A stretch of DNA of 64,000 bases, from assembly GCF_019649055.1 (NCBI RefSeq), contig NW_026570231.1, forward strand, positions 496,001-560,000. Direction: 5' to 3'. The notes below the pieces were generated by a model, which made no database searches, had not been told where the DNA came from, and was given only the letters and a program-made list of their open reading frames with translations. The stretch is from Paramacrobiotus metropolitanus. Its lineage: Eukaryota; Tardigrada; Eutardigrada; Parachela; Macrobiotidae. This document shows, piece by piece, positions 1 to 11,872 of the stretch. Position 1 is the first letter of the stretch, and every line of letters starts with the position of its first letter. The position numbers and the translations under genes are program-made.

Positions 1-295
1 ATGCCAGAAGCGAATTGCGACCCCCGACTCCCGGAGAAATTCCGCAAGGGATTGCTGGTATTTCGGGAGTAATTGCTGGTGTCGGCCGAAGAAGCTGGCG
101 TAAACTTACCGTCAAAGTAAGGAAATCGTAATACACCGCCAACTGTTAGCATTCACAGTTATTGCTTTTTAGGAAGCTTGGCTGAACACACTTGTGGGTA
201 TTGAGATAGCATGCTGGTTTTTCGTCGGAGAAGTTATTGCAAGGCGTAATTTAATTGGATACGGACCTGGTTGGGGATACAAGGGTCATCATTAA
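1..295 (+). CDS. ATP5MG: ATP synthase subunit g, 3' part (5' end outside window)
   Basis: Two exons are visible, <1..116 and 173..295 (stop TAA 293-295), joined in phase 0 through a 56-base GT..AG intron. The first carries the family signature PPTPGEIP followed later by KLTVK. The second reads EAWLNTLV, then a membrane-type stretch with a GxxxG-like FFVGE, and ends in NLIGYGPGWGYKGHH. In metazoan F1Fo subunit g the same blocks are PPTPAEIP, LTVKEA and GEIIGKRGIIGY, so identification is firm. The protein sits in the inner mitochondrial membrane and helps ATP synthase dimerise. The start codon and presequence region lie upstream of the window. The C-terminal tail GWGYKGHH is longer than the vertebrate end. 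Confidence 0.9.
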
Positions 296-1323
296 GTTTC
301 ATGCAGTTATATACCTGTGTTCGGGACTCTGTGAAGTACAAAATTGAGTAGCGTGTTTGTGAATATGGCCTGAGAAATGCCAGGTACGGTTTATCGTTTA
401 TGACTTCAGTTACGAGTGTGTGTGCTGATAAATTTTTTTTATTTTAGCTGTTGTGTAGATTTGAATAAACGGCTTTTACTCTTACTGGTGTGGCTGTTTG
501 TTACCGCTCTGCATTTATCAATAACAATATAATATTAGCAGTTGCGATGACATGAATTAGTCGATTAGCGTCTTTTCCGGGTAATAATCAAATAAGTAAT
601 GTTGATAGTAATTTTAAGTAGAATTTTTTGTTAGAAGTTGTGAAAAATTTCATGCAGTGCGACAGCTGTCAGGAATTTAGTCAGCTGTCAGGAATTTATT
701 TAATCTACATTCTACTGGTAGTGTTTTTAACGTGCCAACCGTTTACTGTTTAATATCATATGTTACGTGGTATTTGAGCAGATAGTATTTCCTTGCACCA
801 TTTTTGTAGTCAGGTCTGCGGCTTGCGGTTTCGCTATGCTTTGGCATCTTTATTTATACGACTATTCTGTATATTTAAGAACTGATAATTAAATAATACA
901 TAGACCCTAATCACACAGTTATCTCGCAATCAAATGTATGATTTATCCAAATAATCCTTTCTTCTGCATAGAAGCAATAAGGGCGTCCCTGTACTGCAAT
1001 GAATAAAATCATGTATAAAATTTTTCTGGCGTTGTACAATGTAAATGTCTGCAGAGTGCAGAGTATACTTCAGTATCACCTACGGTGACCTACCTCAATG
1101 TCATCTTGGTATCTGTCCCGTAAATTTGCGTACTTTATGGCTAGGGCGTACAACAACTGAAAGCATAAATTTACAGTTAATGAATATTTACTGTTAAGTA
1201 TTTCTGAGCATAATTAATAAATGTTGGCGATTCTTGTACAGTACTTTTTTTTGTACGTTCTTGTACTATTTTGCATCTGTTTTATTTGTTATATAGATAT
1301 GTAACAAATAGCTGTCGTTTCCG
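296..1323. other. Non-coding interval after ATP5MG
   Basis: AT-rich intergenic DNA with no supportable exon. It holds a 19-base-period tandem duplication at 663-698 (CAGCTGTCAGGAATTTAGT repeated almost twice). The 3' UTR of ATP5MG presumably occupies the left side; AATAAA-like strings occur near 463. Confidence 0.5.
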
Positions 1324-1327
1324 CTAG

Positions 1328-2398
1328 TTATACGATGAAGAATATATCGGCGATGTATGCTTTACATATTTTAATTGTGCATACCGTTTGGTCGTTATTT
1401 CCCCATCCGGAACCTCCCCATCCCCAGCCATGACCACCGTAGCCAGACTGGGAAGAACCTCCGTGGTACGCTTCGCCGCCGCTACTACCCCCTCCGTAAC
1501 TGCCACCACTATAACTACCGCCGCCGTAGCTGTTCCCACCGTAACTGCCTCCACCTCCTCCGTAGTCATTCCCTCCCCATCCACTGTAGGCATTTTCTCC
1601 TGCTGCAGCAATATACCCCAGATTGTATCCGTCACCATAGTTGCCGTCCTCGCCGGCCGCTCCAGAAGTCGTACCACTCTGAGCGGTTTTGTAACTGGTT
1701 TGCACCGGCACGCTGGAATCGCTGTCCGTGTAGTCGTCCGCCCGGCTCTCGCGCTGACTTTTCGCCGTGATGATATCGTAAGACGATGGGCTTAGTAACC
1801 TCACCGGTGCCGGCGTTGCTCTCTGGATCTTCTTTGTTGTGTATCTTTTCGTGGTCGCTGTCGTGGCATAGATGATTGGCTTGTAATTGGCGTAAGTAAT
1901 ATTCAGGTCCGGAGATACATATGAATTTCGTTTACTGCTTCCGGTACCGGTTAATGCAACATTACTGATGCTGCTGGGGAGCTCCAAAAATCGGATCCCG
2001 GATGTGTCGGTTCCGTTGGACGATGTGGAACGTGTGCTACCATCGTCTTCCATTGAAGCAACAGCTGAATATTGGGAGTTAAGAAGATGCATGTTTTCGC
2101 TATCTGCCAAGTTGGCGCTTTTTTGAAGCGATAGCGCTGCCGTTGGCTTTGGCGTAGACGCGGCTAAAACTGCCGGTATACCGAATACATTTTTCAAAAG
2201 GTCAGCCTTTTTCGACGCTCCTGGCGAAGGTATAAATGCACTGTCGTATGTCTTAGAGAATTCCACCGATGAGACTGCCGTTTTGTTTTCGGGCTCGGCA
2301 TTAGCAGCATGAGTTACCCGCAAAACAGATTGAGCTAGTATAAACAATAACACAATTGCAACAGTCAGTATTTCTGACGATCGGTTCCCGGGGGTCAT
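1328..2398 (-). CDS. Secreted glycine-rich protein (cuticle-like), 356 aa
   Basis: The ATG at 2398 opens a 356-residue frame. Residues about 10-32 form a hydrophobic signal peptide (core VAIVLLFILAQSV) ending near THA-ANA. The middle is Ser/Thr/Ala-rich with no recognised domain. From about residue 250 it becomes Gly/Tyr/Ser-rich with repeated GGSYGGG-type blocks, as in structural cuticle or silk-like proteins. The last 19 residues after NNDQT are unlike the Gly-rich tract, and a plausible donor (ACG|GTATGC, near 1382) sits there. The annotated C-terminus may therefore be read-through into an intron, but I could not place a following exon. No known family is recognised. The role as an extracellular structural protein is inferred from composition only. 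Confidence 0.7.
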   Translation of the reverse strand: MTPGNRSSEILTVAIVLLFILAQSVLRVTHAANAEPENKTAVSSVEFSKTYDSAFIPSPGASKKADLLKNVFGIPAVLAASTPKPTAALSLQKSANLADSENMHLLNSQYSAVASMEDDGSTRSTSSNGTDTSGIRFLELPSSISNVALTGTGSSKRNSYVSPDLNITYANYKPIIYATTATTKRYTTKKIQRATPAPVRLLSPSSYDIITAKSQRESRADDYTDSDSSVPVQTSYKTAQSGTTSGAAGEDGNYGDGYNLGYIAAAGENAYSGWGGNDYGGGGGSYGGNSYGGGSYSGGSYGGGSSGGEAYHGGSSQSGYGGHGWGWGGSGWGNNDQTVCTIKICKAYIADIFFIV

Positions 2399-4221
2399 TG
2401 TGTGTAATTAATAACAATCGGAATTAAATACACCGAACCTGGAACAGAACCGGGATGTCGCGATCATACATCACAACGACAAATACTGCAGTAGCTGAAA
2501 TTATAGACTTCCAAAGGCAAAGTGATTGTTCATAATGTTTATACAAGTGGTCATGGACCAAAGTTACGCGACGAATTCTTATGTCATGACCAAGCATGTG
2601 AAATCAAAGTAAATGAAACAAGTTCAATTAATCTGATCAGATGTCGAAGCAAATCAAAATCAACGTAATTAATATGCAGACTGCAAGACCTATTTTCGAC
2701 ATGTTTACTGGAGCGCGAACATTTATTCACTATTAGTTGCAGCAGAGGGTCATGTATATTATGCAAACTGAAGCGGACCAGGTAATTTACTATGTCTTTT
2801 ACTGGTTAACTATATCTAGATATGTACTTGATAATGTACTGTACATCGCCCGAACATTAGCTGGACAAAAGTAATCGATATCGAGAAGCACATCGCTTTT
2901 ATATAATTAGTATGAATATTCCGATAATGCCCGTAAAGCAAATCAATCCAAAAATAAGAAAGGAAAAAAACAGCTGAAATGAATAATGATGATGTGATGG
3001 GAACAAGTAGCTACAGCAGTTGCCTGTTAAAATCGTATCTTTTCGATGATAATATTAATAGCCGATCAAACAATAGTCTAATACTGACGAACAAATTTAC
3101 TCATACTTAAAGTTGTAAAAAACTAGATGTGCACAATATACGTAATAAACACCAATCCAAAGTCCAAACCCTAAATGCTTTAAACTTTATAAAGTAACTT
3201 TACATGTACATTGATGCTTTGGATCTGCAGTTCGGGAACGTACGACGATCGCATAAGAAATACTGCTACAGATAAGCATTAATTTTCAACTCCGTAGCCA
3301 TAGTGTTCCGGAAGTGGTCAAATAATGCATATCAGGAATAAACTCCCAATATATTGAATATGGCCATCCTCGTTCATAGTTATCATCCGAACAAATTCCC
3401 CAGTAGTGGTAACAGCTGCAAAGAAACAATGAAACATTAATTCGAATAACCACAGACCCGTATAATTATGGCGACGAGTGCGACCTGTATAATTATGGTG
3501 GCGGCGAATAAGTATATTCCTCAATATGTAACGAGTATCTTTAAAGCACATCCTCAAGGTTTTTATAGTAGGCATCCGCTACGCTGTTACAATTTCTTAG
3601 TGAGCAAGTTTTGAGTTGTCACAATTTTTTTGCGTTGCTACTCGTGTTCAGTTGGTTACAGCATAAAGGTTTCAAACCCCAAGCTAGACTGTCGCTCTAG
3701 CCAGACATGAGACGCCTGCTCGGATGCGAATTAAATTATATAGAAGTTGCGCTTACCAGAGGAAACAGACGCTGTAATGGAAAACCGCCGTTGTTGTCGT
3801 TGTTGTTGTTAAGTATTTGTTCTCTCTCCTGTTAAAAGTTATAACATAATTAATTTTACTGTATGGAAAACGGTTATACTGCGCCTCAGAAATATTGATA
3901 CCGAATAATAGAAGCTAATATTAATGGTATAAAGATATCTTAATGGCAGTCCACACATTCAAAGAACTATCTAATGTTACCGCATAACAGCTGTCTGAAT
4001 TGTGGTACGTGGCACCATCCACAGACGTGCTCGGAACTAAACAAGTATTATTATGGCACGGGGCCATAAGAAATTACGACTGTACTACGAGTCGAACAGT
4101 GCGGTGATATCAATTTCTGAAAATTAACTCAAACGGTACCCGTATTCTGTGCAATTCTTCCCGTCTTCTTAGGAGCAGCAACAGAAGCAGTAGCTGCAAA
4201 ATACAGCACGTGACCTTTAAG
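2399..4221. other. Intergenic interval between two Gly-rich genes
   Basis: No credible exon was found. The open frames here are short, lack splice support and have low-complexity or AT-driven composition. A short imperfect direct repeat (TATAATTATGG twice) lies near 3460-3500. Confidence 0.5.
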
Positions 4222-5015
4222 TTACAACAAAACCGGGGATGTATTTCCAATACGCACATTGTTATCAGAGCCCCCATAGGGTGCAAACCCATATCCAAGG
4301 AACGGTGGTGGAGGCGGATAGAAGGGTCGTGAGCCATAATATCCCCCGTAGCCAGGACGCTGGTAGTACCCACCGCCATACGCGCCAGCCCCATACCCTC
4401 CACCACCGTAGGCCGGACCGTACCGGCCATAGTTATTCCAGCCCTGATATCCGTTGTAGGTCATCGCATAAGGATTATCGTTGTAATATCCTGCTGTACT
4501 CGGATACGGTCGGTAGTTGGGAGAATAGCCAGAATCATCTTTTTCATCGAAAAATTCCCTTCGTGGCCCGTATGAGTGGTATGACCTTGATGAATAATCA
4601 TTATCTTCGTGGCTATAGGAATCAGAGTAATCGCGTTTGGAGCCCCATCCATTATTTCCGGTGTAGGTATCGTGCCGGTCACCGTAGACGCCGTCTCCGT
4701 AATAAATTCGCGCAGTTCTGTTATTTACGAGAGCTGATGCCGCAGCCACGACATTGTCCACTGTTAGATTCCCGAGAATAGCGAAGTTATTTTCCTTTGG
4801 GATATCAGGCTGAATTGTGATGCTATCATTATTATCATTAACAGCGGAACAAAGACAAAAAATCCACCAATGCCACCACAGAATAACTGAAACCTGAAAT
4901 TAAATAAAACCGATCATGCTGTATAGTAGAATAATAAAACTAAAATGCGGCTTAAACACACTACTGCAACAAAGATACTACGTTTTCCTACCATGTTAAA
5001 TGCATATATCGCCAT
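4222..5015 (-). CDS. Secreted Gly/Tyr-rich protein, two exons
   Basis: Model: exons 4992..5015 (MAIYAFNM) and 4222..4893, joined in phase 0 by a GT..AG intron. Exon 2 begins VSVILWWHWWIFCLCSAV, so the two exons together make a signal peptide of about 26 residues, which supports splicing over an internal start at 4761. The mature part has an N-terminal segment with an N-glycosylation-type NLT, a Ser/Tyr/Asp-rich middle, and a Gly/Tyr/Pro-rich tail (GGGGYGAG, FYPPPPP). It is 231 aa long and matches no family I can name. Like the gene at 1328-2398 it is minus-strand, secreted and Gly-rich, so the two may be neighbouring cuticle-type structural genes (inference). Confidence 0.72.
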
Positions 5016-5433
5016 TTTGCTATCGTTTTCCGTCCACCGAGCGTTTGCGGTTCGCTTATGAGTAGCATCGCTTTTCACGATAAATTAATTGGATCAATAG
5101 AGCATCAAAAAAAGGAGAGGTGGTCAGGTGGACTATGCGGAAAAGATCGTAAAGCACTTTCACTTCTCTATTTCTAGAGTATTAAGCAATCTTCTTCCTA
5201 CACACAGTACAGCTGAGCTTTGCTGGTGCTAACAAGAGCGGAACAACGTAAACTGTCACAACGACCAGTATTATTGAACGTTTGCGAACACAACGGCGTA
5301 ATGCAATTGGTCGGAAAATATCACAGAATTGCTGCCCGCAAACGACGAAACAACACGTTTTAAAACTTGATGGAAAAACAACAAAATAGTGCATTAAAGT
5401 AACACAAACAGTAAGTACCTCCATATGAAAATA

Positions 5434-7539
5434 TCAATAAAATCGTTTGCGTCTGTCCTGCTTGCTATACTGATACAAGAATATACCACCAAAAATCACA
5501 ATTATGCAAATGATTATGATCAAAATGACGTATCCAAAAACTTTCAACCCGGAACCGGCAACTTTCGCTACTGTAGATGGTGGAACATCTTCTATGTGAG
5601 CTGAAAAAACAATTGTCAAGGATTAAAAACATTCTGCAATGCAGGTACGTATTTCGAAACTTACGCCTCTGCGGTTCAGCGTTAGACGCAGAAGGAATGA
5701 TACGAGATCGAGCCATTGCAGTATTCTGCAAAATTTAATAAACAAAAAAAAATTACCATCTTCAATCCAATACCGCATAATCACAAACAAAAATGTTGGG
5801 AGCGCTTACATAATCCGCATTTTCATCCAAATTGTAAAATTTCAACGATATTATGTCGTGATTATCTGCGAAAACTCAGAATTCATTATCACATTCTCAG
5901 TTATGCTAGCGGTAAAGATGTGTAACCTGATAAATCCCCAGTAGCAGCTGATACTCCGAAAAAGTAGCCTGTCGGCAACTGCACTCCTTCCACTTTAAAA
6001 CATTCTTTCCATGTATTTTCCCCATCAATGTCCATGGACACCTACAATCAAAACGAAAAATGCCAAAACGTAAAATTAGAAAGGCAATTACATAAGTTTA
6101 TTTTTAAAACCTTCAGAACTGGAGGATCATATCGAATTGCGACGTGAGTGGGCGTATTTTTCCCTCTGAATTTTGAAGTGCATCCCGCCAGTTGGGTATG
6201 TGTACCGTCCCGATCGTGATCGTACCCAATCGACCCATTGCTGACCATGGACGAGACAAAAGGGTGCTCGTGCTACGATACACATTAGTTTTTTCTGGGA
6301 ATTTAAGCGAGGGCAATGTATGTGTATGTCGTAAGCCATAACTCACATTATGGGCTCCGTTATGGTTATTATACCTAAAAAGATCCAAACAAACACACCC
6401 CAGACTCACAGTAACGATTACAGCTCGTAGAACAATGCCGATATACATATTTTACTCACGTGTCCATAAAGATAGCTAATCCCGAAAAGAAGTCCTTATT
6501 TCCAAAAACCGGCCCTGCAGAGAAGGCATGGTAGAAAAAAACTGCACAGTCAACAAAATTTACAAGTATCACTGAAAACGTGGGCAACGTTAAAGAATAC
6601 TGTCAATGATCATATTTTTGTAGTGCCATGCTGGCAATACCGGTCTGGCACATGGCTTAGGCCCATCAATTAGATATTAGCGAAAATCTCTCCCGGTACT
6701 TTTACAATTATAAGTACTATCACATACAGTGTACTTTTTCATCAGGCTAGTCATTTCTTGCCATGTATGTAAATTCCTAATTTTTATCCAGTGTAACTTC
6801 TCGCTGTACAATTAACGACAAAACGCCGCGAAAAGAAAACTTACCCAGCTGCATCCTGTCTTTGGTGTACCAAATTGTAAAACCATCTCCATACAAATCT
6901 TTTCCGTGTCCGTGAACATGAAACTGAACTTGAAATTCCCATTTTGTCCAGAAAACCGGCTAAAAATATCCAGTATGGTATCACTGCTACGCGTTAGCTG
7001 CATCGGTCAAAAATATTGTGCAACATATCGCAAAGAAATCATGTTGCGGAATACAGTCAAGTTCGTACCACATTGTTCCATATAGCACCCTGTTTGCTCT
7101 GCTGATCCGGTGTCAAACGAATGAAATTGTTCGTCACCATCGTCGCGCCGATAAAGTCCCACTGTGGTATACTCATTCCAGAACCTGAAAAATCATTTTC
7201 TACTACTGCTCGTTTCATAATTCTTGTAACAAGCGAGTACACAAACCTGCAAATGGTTGTAACATAAACTACGACAATATGCAGTGCAAAAAACAGTAAC
7301 AAAGTACTAGAGTAGTAAAAAGGATACATGCAACAAAACATACACCACGACAATCGAAAACACCGCAAAAACGTTCAGTATTTAATGGATTGTGGTAGTA
7401 GCATCACGGACAAACCTTGGTACGGCTTCACGAGTGAATGCTCCCTCTTTAAGCTGTCCATCGTATTTAAAGCAAACGAACCGCTAACCAGCATAAAGAT
7501 CCAGTGCCAAATTAAAGATAAAATATTCCGGAGCTCCAT
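5434..7539 (-). CDS. LMAN2: VIP36/LMAN2-like L-type lectin cargo receptor
   Basis: Ten exons fit without a phase break: 7416..7539, 7069..7184, 6845..6959, 6460..6514, 6347..6374, 6111..6272, 5927..6041, 5810..5865, 5665..5725, 5434..5600 (332 aa; vertebrate VIP36 is about 356). Order: signal peptide (residues 1-23), then the L-type lectin fold with landmarks SLKREHSLVKPYQG, GDGFTIWYTKDR, GLAIFMDTYNNHNG, MVSNGSIGYDHDRDG, PTGYFFGVSAATGDLSDNHD. After a Pro/Ser linker comes one C-terminal membrane helix and a short cytosolic tail ending KRFY, as in VIP36. The family binds high-mannose glycans with Ca2+ and moves glycoproteins between ER and Golgi. Some introns are 60-75 bases; the longest is about 330. 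Confidence 0.93.
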
Positions 7540-8673
7540 TTTTTCGGAATCCGCCCAGCAGATAAACAGACTTCCAACCCGTTTCGCAAGACTGCGATTC
7601 AGTCAACTCACAAAGTTCAGTTTGTAAACTGTATCACAAGCCTCTTGCTAAATTGCAGAACTTGTTACTAACTTGTGTTATTGTATTATTACTCGCCTTT
7701 AAACTGCAACGACATCTAATTTCATCTATCAAATTTATCGAATGAAAATTTTCATCGACTGCAGCATTATGCACGTTTTAGAAAAATTTGAAAAAATCAG
7801 TGTTTACATACAGCGCTGACGTTGCGCGGTTAACTGTGTTGTGGATTGAAGTACGGTATGGTTTCGAATGACGTCGGTGCTCGGTATCCATTTGCCGTTT
7901 GCCAGCGGATCGGCTGGATGTGCACGGCGGCTGCACTCAGTGCACTGCACGCCTGTATTAGCATTTGACTGTAGCCACTGTGCTACGGCTTTGAGTTAGG
8001 CTATCCTGATCAATAAGAATAAATATTTTATTATACAAAATACTGTTTTGCAAGTTCATTTTGATTTATTAATGTGAAGATGATATTACTTTATCTCTGT
8101 TTTAATTCTACAAGCTTCGTGGTCGATGCAATAGATTTGCGGCCATACATACGAAATTACGAGTACAGAACATAGGCTAACATACCATACACGTACTGTA
8201 CGTATTAAAATTAATGGTTTTGCCAACTTTTCGGTTTTGTTGTTTATGCCCTACCCCCACGAGTGGCTGTTGTAAGGTAAAGGCAAAATTACCAAAATCC
8301 GCGACTTTTATTTTGTATTTGCCGTTTGCGTAAAGACTTTTGAATTTTCGTTCTGTTTTCTCATTACTTCCTCGAAGTTAAGTTACTTCTGTTTTCACCA
8401 TTTTTGTTGTTAGAAATTTCGCATATCTTTTCTGGGTGGAGCCTTGTTGATGGAGTGATGACACTGCGACCCAAGTATTGGAAAACAATAAACTCGATAA
8501 CACTGGAATCGAAGATAATCTGCAGTGGGACGTGATGGCTTTATGTATCGTGCGTTCCAGCTTTATGCTGGTTTAAATACTGTTCCAGCTTTCAGTTTCC
8601 TCATTGTGGTCATACATCTTGAAGACTCTAGACAATCATATTGCGAACATAACTTGTGAAAAACATTTTCATC
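7540..8673. other. Divergent promoter interval LMAN2 / PPP1R11
   Basis: This 1.1 kb lies between two genes transcribed away from each other and should hold both promoters and 5' UTRs. No exon could be supported. One copy of the recurrent octamer TACGAGTA is at 8158-8165. Confidence 0.5.
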
Positions 8674-9236
8674 ATGGCTGAAGCGTCCACGCTTGCGAGC
8701 GAAGGAACGGAAACTATCACCGTTGCGGAGAATCCAGCTGTTCCAGCGCAATCAGTGAGTTGATTTTTGAAGACGATCGACCGATGGCCTAGGTTTTAAT
8801 TGTTCTTCGTATTATTTGTACTTGGTCAAGAATTCAGTGAATTGGCTTGATGATTACAGAATCAACCAACATTAACACTGCGTTTGAAAAAACCGAGGAC
8901 GTCACGGGAGGTACACTGGGCTGAAGACACGGTTGACAACGAGGGACTGAATAAAAAATCGTCGAAATGTAAGCATGCACAGATTTTTAGAATGGAGTCG
9001 ACAGGATATACATATACAAAATATTGACGGGGCACACTTTAGGCTGCTGCATTTACACTAAGCCGAAGACATTTGAAGAGAGAGAGAGTTCCTCGTCGGA
9101 GAGTGATGACGATTGTGAACATTGCCGTGGTCATGTGGAAAAGAAGAAGAAACGTTTGAAGCCATCCGACGAAGGCGACGATGTTAGTTCTCCTCATAGT
9201 CCAAATGCAGGACATCCTGTGCCGGCAGAATCGTAG
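8674..9236 (+). CDS. PPP1R11: Protein phosphatase 1 regulatory subunit 11 (inhibitor-3)
   Basis: Three exons, 8674..8754, 8860..8968 and 9043..9236, give 127 aa (human 126). The start MAEAS matches the human N-terminus in style. The conserved core is complete: LTLRLKKP, VHWAEDTVDNEGL (with the PP1-docking V-x-W type motif), then SSKCCCIYTKP with the triple cysteine created across the exon 2/3 junction. A Ser/Glu/Asp-rich acidic run, a Cys/His pair (CEHCRGH) and a basic KKKKR block follow. The family is a small, mostly disordered inhibitor of PP1, and vertebrate members also have ubiquitin-ligase activity mapped to the Cys-rich core. Confidence 0.93.
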
Positions 9237-9916
9237 TTTCCCTCAGACTGATTTCCAAAGTCTGCGTGCTGGAAATTTGCTTGGATATTATGATAATTAC
9301 CCTGACGGATGTATAGTGCTTAAATGTTTGATGGCGTGATGATCATGGTAAGAAATCGCTTTCTGGCAGGCTTATAATAATACCGTGGATTTTCAGACTT
9401 GGCGCTGGTGCAATCTTGGCTGGTGTTAGGTGAAGCGTGCCATCGCGGTACGCCTTGCTGTGTTTCGGTTTTACCCTTCAGCATGTACATTTCACGCATT
9501 GTGCAGTTGGAAAATTTTGTATCTACCTTATTGAAAGTGTTTGCAAACTTCTCAGACGAGCTAAGTACGGTAGCGCACGGTTGTGTTCAGCTTGCTAAAT
9601 AAAACTTGATATATGCTTTGTATAAATCCTGACTGGTGAGCTGTTGTTGCCGTTAATGCCAATAAACGGAATCAGGCATAAATGCCCGTACAAATTAGCG
9701 CAAACAAAAATGCGGTTTGCAGACAAGCAACCTCAGTGTAGACCGCAGCAGTATGCGGTAACTAATTTTGACTTTCTAGGCACTGTAATATGAGCGCTAA
9801 ACGTAGTACCACAATTACCAAATTAAATCGCACAACAGTTAATTTTATGAGCTTGCGACTTTAGCTTTTAGTCTTGTACAAATATGCGTCTGTCCTATAG
9901 ACTCTATAACATTGGT
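9237..9916. other. Convergent 3' interval
   Basis: Between PPP1R11 (+) and the ZP-like gene (-), both ending here. It contains 3' UTR material (AATAAA-type strings near 9598 and 9660) and one 67-codon frame (9399-9602) with no family match and no splice support. Confidence 0.45.
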
Positions 9917-11318
9917 CTAGTAGTAAAATCTGTCGCTGGATGGAACGCCCGAGGGTCCGGGTCTGTCCGTAGGTCGACGCGGTGCCACCATTTCGGCTCG
10001 GGCTGCTTGTGACCGCGGGTAACCGCGAGGTTGTGGAGGACGCGACCTTTCGATATGCTGGGCCACTGCGGTTCTTTTGGAGGGAACATCAGACAAGCTC
10101 ATCTCTCCAGCAGGTCGTCCGCCAGGCTTGGATGAACTGCTGGACAACGCTTTCAGTGCGTAGTATCCATCTGCACTGATCAGCACCAATAGCAACGCTC
10201 CCAGTCCCGTTACCAGTGAGATAAAGAGTGCATTGTTAACGCAAACGAGGTCTGAAACCGGTCGTTCGTCCGCTGCAACGTAGCGACATTTAATAAAAAA
10301 TTGTGTCCGCATGTTACTACGTACTAAAATCGAAAGATCTGCAGAAATTCTCGCAAAGCAAACTTGCTTACCGGCTTGTCGTTTAGTGCGCTGCACTAGA
10401 GCACTTTTCTCTGTCAAGGTGCGAGTTAAACGAGTGCTTTGGGAGACACTGCCGAAATTTGTGCTGCGCAGGTCACAGCTTGCGCGATCTTGAGAAAGTC
10501 CGAAGCATAATTTTACCGCGCAGCGGATACTCAAGTCCATTTTTTCAGCGGCAGAGTTGATATTAATCGAATTGATATCCATGAAAAAAGATGTTGGATT
10601 GCCTTCGCTATCCACAATGGAATCACTGCTGCTAACGATACCCGTTTGGTCCAGGATTTTACTGCATCGCAAAGAGCGAACGGATTTAATTCTGGCAAAC
10701 AACATGCTGAATCCGTGTCGGAAGTACTGACCTTTCGTGTACAATGCGCACCATCACACGCGATCCCGTGGGAAGCTCTTGTGCTATCAAGTCACATTCT
10801 TTTGGCAGAATGCTAGAGTATCCTACAGCGTACAATAAGGAAACACTACAGGTTAGCACTTCGCAGTGAAAAGAAGTTTTCTATTACTCCTCTTGGACGC
10901 GTCAGAAAGCTCCATTACGAACCGCACAGTTTGATTGTGAAACAATGGCGGACCATTAAGGGCGAAAGCCATTTGTGAGCCCGGATCGGTGAAATATGTT
11001 CTGATGATTTCAAACTGATCGTTTGGACTGTCAGTGGCTGACAGGATGCAATCTGCCGCATTTTCCGCTTTTGCTTCTACAAATGTAACTGTAAAACACC
11101 TGTTACCACTTGAAATACGCCGTATGACTTAAAGTTTTCATTTACTGTAACTTGTATTTTACAAGTTTACAGTGAACAACCTGTTTTGTAACAAAATACG
11201 GAATTTACTATAAACCTGCGCAGTAAGTGCCAAGACAGGAAAACAGTATTCCAGCCAAGATACATAACCGATAGTCGGGATGTAGATGAAAGCGACGGGA
11301 TATTCTGCTAATATCCAT
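9917..11318 (-). CDS. Type I membrane protein with ZP-like C-terminal module
   Basis: Five exons in continuous phase: 11216..11318, 10888..11088, 10732..10822, 10372..10691, 9917..10272 (356 aa). Residues 1-34 form a signal peptide (ATG 11318, core LCILAGILFSCL). The ectodomain has a cysteine pattern ending in IRCAVKLCFGLSQDRASC, like the last part of a zona pellucida (ZP-C) module. It is followed by a furin-type site RTKR, a single membrane helix (LFISLVTGLGALLLVLISA), and a Ser/Pro/Arg-rich tail. That order (ZP, furin site, helix, tail) is typical of cuticlin or apical matrix proteins. The ZP-N half is short and weakly recognisable, so the assignment is tentative. The 10692-10731 intron is only 40 bases. 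Confidence 0.6.
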
Positions 11319-11872
11319 TGGTTTAGTAGAGTAGTGCTTTTCTCAGATCCACATAACAGCAAAAGAATAACACTGTGGACAGTACTGTGCACTACAAAAA
11401 AGCGCTAGAAGTTAAAAAATCTTCTGGATCACTTAAATACCGATCAACCAGCGGAAGATGAAAAAAGATGTTAACCAGCGGAAGATGAAAACCACGGTAA
11501 AGTACAGCGGAACTGAATAATCAATGATATACGATTTACGTCGGTACCTACTGAACAAGCACAACAATGCAATGCATCGAAGTTTTGAGCATTCAAGCGT
11601 AATGAGATAATAAAATACATTGCTGTGATAGGGATTTACTGTAATGGCCATATAATTAGATAAACCCATTCACTGATTACTCTCAAAGATTGCTACAGGT
11701 CGAAAAGGAAAAGCGAGAAACTTATGGTAAACATAATCTGTTAGAGATAAGAAAACATTATCCAAGCAAACCATGATACGAGTACAACATATACAGGAAG
11801 TTTCATTGGTACACCATTGAGCAAATTAATTTGCAAAGACAGCGCGCACAAAATGTACCGGAAGAGGGGATT
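11319..11872. other. Interval between CutA and the ZP-like gene
   Basis: Presumed promoter and 5' UTR of the ZP-like gene plus the 3' UTR of CutA. A 27-base-period duplication of AACCAGCGGAAGATGAAAA lies at 11445-11491. One TACGAGTA lies a little upstream at 11777-11784. No coding exon supported. Confidence 0.45.

Noticed and set aside
1324-1795. Several open frames on both strands over the Gly-rich 3' region of the first secreted gene
   Set aside because: They are phase shadows of a GC-rich low-complexity coding tract; only the 1328-2398 frame has a signal peptide.
10691-10744. An N-terminal extension of the ZP-like terminal ORF to 10744
   Set aside because: It would begin with TTG and ignores the spliced exons at 10732-11318 that continue the frame.
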